Positions 58,974 to 64,000 of a stretch of DNA of 64,000 nucleotides are shown here, in pieces. Origin of the DNA: an uncultured Treponema sp. (GTDB taxonomy: Bacteria > Spirochaetota > Spirochaetia > Treponematales > Treponemataceae); assembly GCF_945873775.1 (NCBI RefSeq), contig NZ_CAMCEC010000003.1, positions 84,698 to 148,697 on the forward strand, read 5' to 3'. The stretch's first letter is position 1, and every line of letters starts with the position of its first letter. A program made the position numbers and the translations under genes. The notes beneath the pieces were generated by a model that did not search any database, had not been told where the DNA came from, and saw nothing but the letters and a program-made list of their open reading frames with translations.

Positions 58974-61037
58974 TCATTCACCAAGATATTTAAGCACGAT
59001 TACTGTAAGGTCGTCGCGCAATGGAACGGCTTCCGTGAACGCTTCGAATATGTCGATTAAATATTCCAAAAGTTGCTTTGCACTTGTTCCTTCTGGTGCT
59101 TTTGCAAGAATCTTTTGAAGAAGTTCAATGCCAAGCTCGTCTCCTGCAAGGTTTCGGCTTTCGGTAAGGCAGTCCGTGAACATGATGTAGTACGAGTCTT
59201 TTTCAAGCGGAATGTCTACGGTTTCAAAGTTGTCTGGCAGTCCTTCAATTCCAAGGAAAGAGCCTCTAAAGCTTCCGTCCGCGCCGCCTGCAATTGAAAC
59301 TTTTCTTTTGCTGTCCAGGCAGAGTAAGTCAGTGTGCCCGGCATTCACGTATTCAATCTTGTTATCTTTTATGCGCAGAAGAATTCCTGTAAGATAGTTT
59401 TCAACATTCGCTTTTTCCTTTATGAGCTTTTTGTTGAAAATTTTTGCAAGCTTGCTAAGCTCCTCGTTTTTATTTTCGCGGAAAGTGTCCTTGGCAAGAT
59501 ACTTTGAAAGGATTCCCACAAGTCCGGAAGCAACTCCATGCCCTGAAACATCGAACAATGCGGCTCCGTTCAGGCTGCCTTTTTCATCGTAGTAAAAGTC
59601 GTAGACATCGCCGGAAACAGAAGACATGGGCTTGAAAATATACGCGCAGTCCCATTTGGAAGTTTTTGGCGCGCGGTTAGGATAAATGCTTTTCTGGACA
59701 ATCTCGGCAAGCTTTAAGTCGCGCTGCTGCATTGCTTCCTGCTCCAAAAGCTTTCTTGTTGTCTTGTTAAGCTCCTGCGTGCGTTCAAGAACTTCAACGT
59801 TAACAATTATTTCAAGCAAGTCCTTGAATATTACAACGCCAAAATAAATTCCTTTCTGCTCAACAACAATCGGATCGTAAAGATGCTCTTCTGTACGGGA
59901 AGCCGCCTTGGACGCAACAACTTCCACCGGCTCAAAAAACTCAACTGCAAGATAGTCCGTAACCATAAGGCGTGAAATGGGCTTTTTGGAATAAATGCTG
60001 AATCCGTACTGAGTGCCCAGAACTTTGAAAAGCGTAATGCGCGGAATAATTCCCATTACCTTGCTTGCGCTGTCCACAACAGTGAAGATTGAAATTTCCG
60101 GGTTCGCGTCAAAGAGGGCAAGAACGTCCGCAACTGCCATGGTTTCTGGAATTGTCATGCCTTTCCTTGTGATTTGCGAAATAGGACGGCTGTCTGACTT
60201 TATTCCTTCCGTGGGAATGATTGCCTGTGTCTTTTTCTTGTCAATGCTCTTTTTTTCTTCAACGAACTTTGAGCTTTTTTTGTTCTGGTATGAAATTATT
60301 CTTACAAACGCCTCTTTGCTTGTCTTAGTAAAAACACGTTCCGGCTTTCCTGTAAAAAATCCCTGGGCGTAAGGAATGCCAAGCTCCATTATTGCCGCAA
60401 GATTTTCTTCTGTTTCAACTCCAACGGCAATCAGCTTGATTCCAGAGTTTTTGCAGAACGCGCACAGGCTTCTTACGATTTCCTTTTTTACTTTGTCCTT
60501 GTGAACAGACTGGACCAAGTCTATGCTGATTTTTATAAAGTCCGGATTCAGCGTGCAGATTCTGTTCAAGGCGGCGTGAGATTCCCCGATGTCGTCAATT
60601 GCAAGCTTTAGGTTCTGGCTTTTAAAGTGAAGGACAGCATCTCTAAGTTTTTGCTCCGAGCCTGTGAGCTTTTGCCCGGTTATTTCAAACACGATGCTTG
60701 ACGGCTCTATTCCGTTTTTTTCAAGCTTGCTCTTGATGTAGTTTTCCTGAAACTCTTCTTCCATGAGGACGTTTGGATTTATGTTCAGGAACAGCTTGCG
60801 CTTGAGCCCCAGTGCCCTTGCAGTTTTGAGCGCAGATTTTATGCACTTTTTTTCCAGCTGCCATGAAAGGCTTGCATCCTCGGAAATCTTAAACAGGTTT
60901 CTTATGCTTCCGATGTAAACAGACTCGTCAATTCTTGTGAGAGCCTCGTAAGCAAATACGTCTCCAGTTTCCAGCGAGACAATCGGCTGAAAAACAGTGT
61001 AAAGATTTTTGCTAGACAATATTTCATCAAAGTTCAT
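58974..61037 (-). CDS. EAL-CBS-PP2C (SpoIIE/RsbU-type) fusion protein
   Basis: 687 aa. EAL domain at about 5-240 with most catalytic residues: AYEALTRI, LNINPNVL, FEITGQ, IDDIGES (altered loop 6), KISIDL, VGVETEEN, QGFFTGKP. CBS pair at about 290-420 (MTIPETMAVADVLALF; VVDSASKVMGIIP). A coiled linker about 425-450, then a PP2C-type SpoIIE phosphatase at about 455-687 with SGDVYDFY, LFDVSGHGVASGLV, YVNAGH and the final LRDDLTVIVLKY. It joins c-di-GMP and nucleotide sensing to a phosphatase that usually acts on an anti-anti-sigma factor. Starts 6 bp after GATAAT with no Shine-Dalgarno. Its end lies 87 bp upstream of phoB on the same strand. Confidence 0.88.
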   Translation of the reverse strand: MNFDEILSSKNLYTVFQPIVSLETGDVFAYEALTRIDESVYIGSIRNLFKISEDASLSWQLEKKCIKSALKTARALGLKRKLFLNINPNVLMEEEFQENYIKSKLEKNGIEPSSIVFEITGQKLTGSEQKLRDAVLHFKSQNLKLAIDDIGESHAALNRICTLNPDFIKISIDLVQSVHKDKVKKEIVRSLCAFCKNSGIKLIAVGVETEENLAAIMELGIPYAQGFFTGKPERVFTKTSKEAFVRIISYQNKKSSKFVEEKKSIDKKKTQAIIPTEGIKSDSRPISQITRKGMTIPETMAVADVLALFDANPEISIFTVVDSASKVMGIIPRITLFKVLGTQYGFSIYSKKPISRLMVTDYLAVEFFEPVEVVASKAASRTEEHLYDPIVVEQKGIYFGVVIFKDLLEIIVNVEVLERTQELNKTTRKLLEQEAMQQRDLKLAEIVQKSIYPNRAPKTSKWDCAYIFKPMSSVSGDVYDFYYDEKGSLNGAALFDVSGHGVASGLVGILSKYLAKDTFRENKNEELSKLAKIFNKKLIKEKANVENYLTGILLRIKDNKIEYVNAGHTDLLCLDSKRKVSIAGGADGSFRGSFLGIEGLPDNFETVDIPLEKDSYYIMFTDCLTESRNLAGDELGIELLQKILAKAPEGTSAKQLLEYLIDIFEAFTEAVPLRDDLTVIVLKYLGE

Positions 61038-61122
61038 GCCGCCATTATCAGCGCGCAGTGTTTTGCCTTTGTGTTGATTGTGTTAAAAATTAGTTTGAAG
61101 GGGGAATTGCCACACGGATTAT

Positions 61123-61143
61123 AAAAGCCTAACGGCTTTTTTT
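61123..61143 (+). terminator. Hairpin with T run
   Basis: AAAAGCC, TAAC, GGCTTTT then TTT. Points along the plus strand where no gene ends; on the minus strand it follows the three-gene cassette and could end it weakly (TTTTATAAT). Confidence 0.4.
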
Positions 61144-61197
61144 GACAACAGCCATTGCCATGTGTGATTCTAATGTCATTCCCTTGCTTGATTCCTT

Positions 61198-61305
61198 TGT
61201 CATTCCTGTGCTACGACACAGGAATCTGTTGCAGGAGATTGTCGGATCAAGTCCGACAATGACACAGCCTTGTGTCATTCCTGCACTTGATGCTAGAATC
61301 TGTGA
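61198..61305. repeat. Copies of the TGTCATT palindromic element
   Basis: A complete 67-bp copy (61198-61264) with TGTCATT...AATGACA ends and inner hairpins ATTCCTGTG/CACAGGAAT and TTGTCGGA/TCCGACAA, followed by a half copy (TGTCATTCCTGCACTTGATG, 61272-61291). Another worn half copy starts at 61173. Confidence 0.7.
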
Positions 61306-61313
61306 ATAGAAAA

Positions 61314-61595
61314 TTATTTGTTGTAGAATCCGTTTTGGCTGTATTCGCTCCATTTTTCGTACATTTCCAAATATCTTTCTTTTATGAACAGTTTTATTAC
61401 TCTTATTTCCCGTTCGTTCAAGTCTCCGGTGTTTGTTACAACAGAATCTCCGTTGCCTTTTACAAAGAATTTTGCCGAGCCGTGTTCCTGAAGCTTTCCG
61501 TCTTTGCTTGCGTGCGCGTGCATGGCTTCAACAACGCATTTTGAAGTGAAATAAAGAAAGCAGTTTGCAACTTTGAACTGATAGTATTTTGGCAT
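61314..61595 (-). CDS. Small protein, DUF4160-like
   Basis: 93 aa. Has AMHAHASKDG (about residue 24) and the C-terminal helix LFIKERYLEMYEKWSEYSQNG, in the order H-x-H-A ... strand ... W-x-E of DUF4160 proteins. Those often occur in pairs with DUF2442 proteins that are proposed toxin-antitoxin modules. Five bases separate it from the middle gene. No clear Shine-Dalgarno except purine-rich sequence in the preceding gene's end. Confidence 0.6.
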   Translation of the reverse strand: MPKYYQFKVANCFLYFTSKCVVEAMHAHASKDGKLQEHGSAKFFVKGNGDSVVTNTGDLNEREIRVIKLFIKERYLEMYEKWSEYSQNGFYNK

Positions 61596-61600
61596 TCTGC

Positions 61601-61822
61601 TTAGGCTCCTATGTATTTCTTGCTTTCGAGCAGATTTTTCTTTGCCATTGCAAGCTCTATGTCGTCCATGTTTGTCTCGGCTAAAGTTCCGTCTTTTGTA
61701 AAAACTGCGACACCTTCTGCATTGTTCAGATTGTAGACAAAGAAACTGTCTTCTTTTTCCTTTACTGCAAATCCGCTTATGATTACGTCCGCTTCATCTG
61801 CGATTTTTGATATATCAAGCAT
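61601..61822 (-). CDS. Small protein of unknown function (middle gene of a three-gene cassette)
   Basis: 73 aa, acidic. Begins MLDISKIADEADVIISGF; later VYNLNNAEGVAVFTKDG and a helix of acidic and Lys residues. I do not recognise a family. The start overlaps the stop of the upstream gene by 8 bases, and the third gene follows after 5 bases, so all three are co-translated. Confidence 0.55.
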   Translation of the reverse strand: MLDISKIADEADVIISGFAVKEKEDSFFVYNLNNAEGVAVFTKDGTLAETNMDDIELAMAKKNLLESKKYIGA

Positions 61823-62087
61823 ATTTCACCTCTACAGATTTGATTGGCTTTAGAAATTTTTCGGAATCCATGCACAGGTCTTCAAGAATTGGAATCAAGT
61901 CAATGTATTCTTCTTCGGCTTCTTTGTTGTGCGCGTATTTTGCCATTACGACCAGATAGCCGTTGTCCCAGGAGACGACTTTCTCATATTTTTCAAGCGA
62001 GTACGGACCGATGAACTTTAGGCGCGTGTCTCCGAATGTAAAAAGCGTGTAGTTTCTTTCGTTTGCAAGATATGCGGTGCTGCTCAT
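61815..62087 (-). CDS. Small protein of unknown function, DUF2442-like pattern
   Basis: 90 aa. Strand-rich: YTLFTFGDTRLKFIG, VVSWDNGYLVVMAKY, then EEYIDLIPILEDL and FLKPIKSVEV. The D-N-G strand, the YIDL and the FLKPI pattern resemble DUF2442 partners of DUF4160 proteins, but the match is weak. First gene of the cassette; AAGGAATCAAGAA precedes the start. Divergent from the 41-bp array and the gene at 62431. Confidence 0.55.
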   Translation of the reverse strand: MSSTAYLANERNYTLFTFGDTRLKFIGPYSLEKYEKVVSWDNGYLVVMAKYAHNKEAEEEYIDLIPILEDLCMDSEKFLKPIKSVEVKYA

Positions 62088-62197
62088 TTCTTGATTCCTT
62101 TTATTTGCCTTATTATATCTGAAAATTTTTAACTTAACTACTGAAAATTTATGCTAGATGTATAAAAAGTCTAATGGATTTTATATTTCCCTTATGC

Positions 62198-62430
62198 AAT
62201 CATTATGATTTTTATTAAAAATATTTATTTTATATCATAATCATTGAGATTTTTTATTAAAATACTTATTTTACTGTAAAATCATTATAATTATTTATAA
62301 AAATGTGATATACTGAATATAATTATTATGATTTTATTCTTAAATATTACTTTTTATATATAATCACTGTGATTTTGTGCAAAAATATTTATTTTGTATA
62401 AAAATCATAACGATTTTATCTGGAGGAGCG
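62198..62430. repeat. 41-bp tandem array, six units, ending at the Shine-Dalgarno
   Basis: Core dyads AATCATTATGATT (and close variants) start at 62198, 62239, 62280, 62321, 62362 and 62403, exactly 41 bp apart. Between cores are A/T runs like TTATTAAAAATATTTATTTT. The last unit is cut by GGAGGAG and the ATG at 62431. 41 bp is close to four helical turns. Confidence 0.9.
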
Positions 62431-63123
62431 ATGAATAAGCTTAGAAATGCAATCCGTGTGACGGCGGCGGACGGACTTTCGGATTATTTTGTGCGGCTTT
62501 ACAAGGATTTTGGGATTGAGGACAAGTTTCTTGCGGAAACGTTCAGCGAGATTGAAAGGCTTTCCGCGGAAATTACGACGGCGATTATGCAGGACCGGGT
62601 GAAAAGTTCTCTGGCGGAAAAAGACAAGGCGCGCGATGGGGAAATCAGGAAGCTGAACGCGCTTTTAAAAGGATACGCGGTGTTTCCTTCGGCGGAAAAA
62701 AGAGAGTGTGCAAAACGTCTTCTTGCCGTGTTCAAAAAGTACGGTCTTAAAATCACTGCTGAAAGCTATTCGTCAAAGTCGTCGCTCATAGAAAGCATGC
62801 TGGAGGATTTTTCGAGGGAGCAGGAAAAAAATGACGCTGTGTCTCTGGACGGCGTGGCGGAACTGATTCAAGCTTTGCGGAATGCGGAGGATGATTTTTA
62901 TAAGGCGAACGATGAATTTGTGTGCGGCAGGGCATTAAAAAATGAAAGCGCGTATTCCATAAAGGGCAGGCTTGTGCGCACAATCAATGAAAAGCTTGTT
63001 CCGTATCTTTCTGCCATGTCGATTGCGGACAATGCCTCCTACGGAAACTTTGCACAGAATGTGGAACGCCAGATAAAAAAACTGAACAGCGCAGTCCCAA
63101 GAAAAAAATCCCCTCCGCAATAA
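62431..63123 (+). CDS. DUF6261-like helical protein
   Basis: 230 aa from ATG 62431, with GGAGGAG five bases ahead; an upstream in-frame ATG lies inside the 41-bp array and lacks a ribosome site. All-helical by pattern, charged, Cys-poor, with no signal or membrane segment. The layout EKDKARDGEIRKLNALLKGY, SAEKRECAKRLLAVFKKYG and LVPYLSAMSIAD resembles DUF6261 proteins of Bacteroidetes and gut bacteria; the function is unknown. GC content is higher than in nearby genes (GCG, GAC, CGG codons), suggesting transfer. It ends 25 bp before a repeat element. Confidence 0.6.
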   Translation: MNKLRNAIRVTAADGLSDYFVRLYKDFGIEDKFLAETFSEIERLSAEITTAIMQDRVKSSLAEKDKARDGEIRKLNALLKGYAVFPSAEKRECAKRLLAVFKKYGLKITAESYSSKSSLIESMLEDFSREQEKNDAVSLDGVAELIQALRNAEDDFYKANDEFVCGRALKNESAYSIKGRLVRTINEKLVPYLSAMSIADNASYGNFAQNVERQIKKLNSAVPRKKSPPQ

Positions 63124-63125
63124 GA

Positions 63126-63212
63126 GGGGATTGCCACACGGACAGGGGATTGTCGGGTTTAACCCAGCAATGACAGAGCCTTATGTCATTTCCGCACTTG
63201 ATGCGGGAATCC
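63126..63212. repeat. TGTCATT palindromic element next to the LRR gene
   Basis: Contains ATTGCCACACGG (also at 61106-61117), ATTGTCGGG...CCCAGCAATGACA (63149-63174) and TGTCATTTCCGCA...TGCGGGAAT (63184-63210). Same family as the 45200 element; ends just before the LRR gene's stop. Confidence 0.65.
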
Positions 63213-63215
63213 CCC

Positions 63216-64000
63216 TTACTCGCCTGCTGTCGGTGTGTAGTCGCCGTTGGAGCAGTGGACTGTTGCGTTCAGAAGGTTTTCATATCCTGTGTTTATGGTT
63301 ATGAGCGCTTTCCATTCTTCAACTGTTCCATTGTAGTTTACTGTCAGTCCGTTTCTGCCGAATGCGTTATCTCCGATGGATTTAACGCTTTTTGGAATTG
63401 TCACGCTTACAGGGCTGTCGCTGCCACCAAAGGCTCCGTCTCCGATTGTCTCCACGCCTTCTTCCAGCACGATTTCTGTCAAACAGTAATTTCTATTAAA
63501 TGCACTTACTCCAATAGATTTTACATTGGAAGGAATCGTAATCTTTTTCAGATTGTTGACCATGAAAGAGTTATTAGGTATGGCAGTCAGTCCTTTTCCG
63601 ATTTTTAATGTTGAAATGCCTGCTCTGCAAAAAGCAGCAGTTCCGATTTCTGTAACACTGTCGGGAATTACAACCTCAGAAAGAGCGCACGCTGCGAATG
63701 CTGACTCACCTATGGATTTTACGCTGCCAGGAATCACAGCTTCAGAAAGAGAAGTGCAGTAGTCGAATGCTCTAGATCCTATAGATTCCACGCCGTCTGG
63801 AATTACCACTGACTTTAAGGATTCGATACCATCAAACGCGCTCTTAAGAATAGAGACTATGCCCTTCGGAAGCACCATACCGGTAAGCTTCGGCGCACAA
63901 GCTGATGTAAAAACGTAGCTGGGAAACTCTGTAAGTCCGGTTGTCCCGATTGTGTCAAATTTAGTTCGCAATTTCGTTCCTGAAAAAAGCCACAAATCCA
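63216..64000 (-). CDS. BspA-type leucine-rich repeat surface protein (5' part outside the window)
   Basis: 261 codons, open to the window edge, so the N-terminus is missing. Nine or so LRR_5 (BspA) repeats of 22-24 residues, each with a pattern like VIPDSVTEIGTAAF or TIPKSVKSIGDNAFGRN. The end is WKALITINTGYENLL then CSNGDYTPTAGE. BspA-type proteins of treponemes (such as LrrA) bind host or bacterial surfaces. Converges on the DUF6261-like gene with a repeat element between them. Confidence 0.9.
   Translation of the reverse strand, partial: DLWLFSGTKLRTKFDTIGTTGLTEFPSYVFTSACAPKLTGMVLPKGIVSILKSAFDGIESLKSVVIPDGVESIGSRAFDYCTSLSEAVIPGSVKSIGESAFAACALSEVVIPDSVTEIGTAAFCRAGISTLKIGKGLTAIPNNSFMVNNLKKITIPSNVKSIGVSAFNRNYCLTEIVLEEGVETIGDGAFGGSDSPVSVTIPKSVKSIGDNAFGRNGLTVNYNGTVEEWKALITINTGYENLLNATVHCSNGDYTPTAGE

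Noticed and set aside
62198..62430. CRISPR array
   Set aside because: The sequence between dyads is itself repeated, so there are no unique spacers; no cas gene.
1..64000. Prophage, integron or insertion sequence
   Set aside because: No integrase, transposase, capsid or terminase gene was recognised.

Overview
The window reads as a chromosomal segment of an AT-rich spirochaete, most likely a gut- or rumen-type Treponema. The grounds are indirect: EarP beside an Arg32-type EF-P, GTP-dependent PEP carboxykinase, a dense set of c-di-GMP proteins (GGDEF-EAL, EAL-CBS-PP2C, two PilZ proteins), RpoN with a second sigma factor, many lipoproteins and OmpA-type proteins, BspA-type leucine-rich repeats, and promoters with homopolymeric G tracts as known from T. 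pallidum. There is no 16S gene and no database search behind this, so genus is an inference.

Layout. 1-6.9 kb: end of earP, efp, tRNA-Arg(CCU), pckG, an NlpC/P60 lipoprotein, a Na+/phosphate symporter with a PhoU-like tail, a small lipoprotein, and hpf. 6.9-19.5 kb: rpoN, a DUF1015 protein, lysC-dapB, a LysM/degenerate-LytM protein, two MATE transporters, a DnaQ-like exonuclease, a phosphohexomutase and a methyltransferase. 19.6-23.6 kb: parA-parB, a divergent polysaccharide deacetylase, tsaD. 23.7-28.7 kb: ilvD, ilvB, a PilZ protein and an RlmM-like methyltransferase. 28.7-32.3 kb: a half-size EamA protein and a polar amino-acid ABC operon. 32.3-41.6 kb: OmpA-family protein, Holliday-junction-resolvase-related protein, GGDEF-EAL, long-form guaA, a YihY-cNMP fusion overlapping a REC-like/PilZ protein, and asnS. 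41.6-44.1 kb: a repeat-rich 550-bp control region, a sigma-70-family factor and a PhnP-like hydrolase. 44.1-52.4 kb: a lipoprotein, rpmB and three large exported SLH-domain proteins. 52.4-61 kb: uvrB, htrA, radC, phoR-phoB and an EAL-CBS-PP2C phosphatase. 61-64 kb: a cassette of three small genes, a 41-bp tandem array leading into a DUF6261-like gene, and the end of a BspA-type LRR protein.

The main discoveries are in control DNA. Two lipoprotein genes have a G8 tract exactly between TTGACA and the -10 box, so the spacer length (16 and 14 bp now) would change with slippage. A six-unit 23-bp tandem array (41671-41808) lies about 300 bp upstream of a sigma-54-type -24/-12 promoter in front of the alternative sigma factor; rpoN is in the same window, which suggests an RpoN-to-second-sigma cascade like that of Borrelia. 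A six-unit, exactly 41-bp tandem array (62198-62430) carries a dyad in each unit and runs into the Shine-Dalgarno of a gene of unknown function. At least 14 genes begin 6-9 bp after a -10 box with no Shine-Dalgarno, a leaderless arrangement; one case is a 22-bp divergent region where two such -10 boxes overlap. A TTAACA-N5-TTAACA pair upstream of phoB looks like a PhoP box.

How the genes work together: biosynthesis (branched-chain amino acids, lysine/diaminopimelate, GMP), translation (EF-P and its modifier, AsnRS, L28, TsaD, HPF), chromosome partition, and a large envelope/signalling share in which c-di-GMP, phosphate sensing and alternative sigma factors meet.
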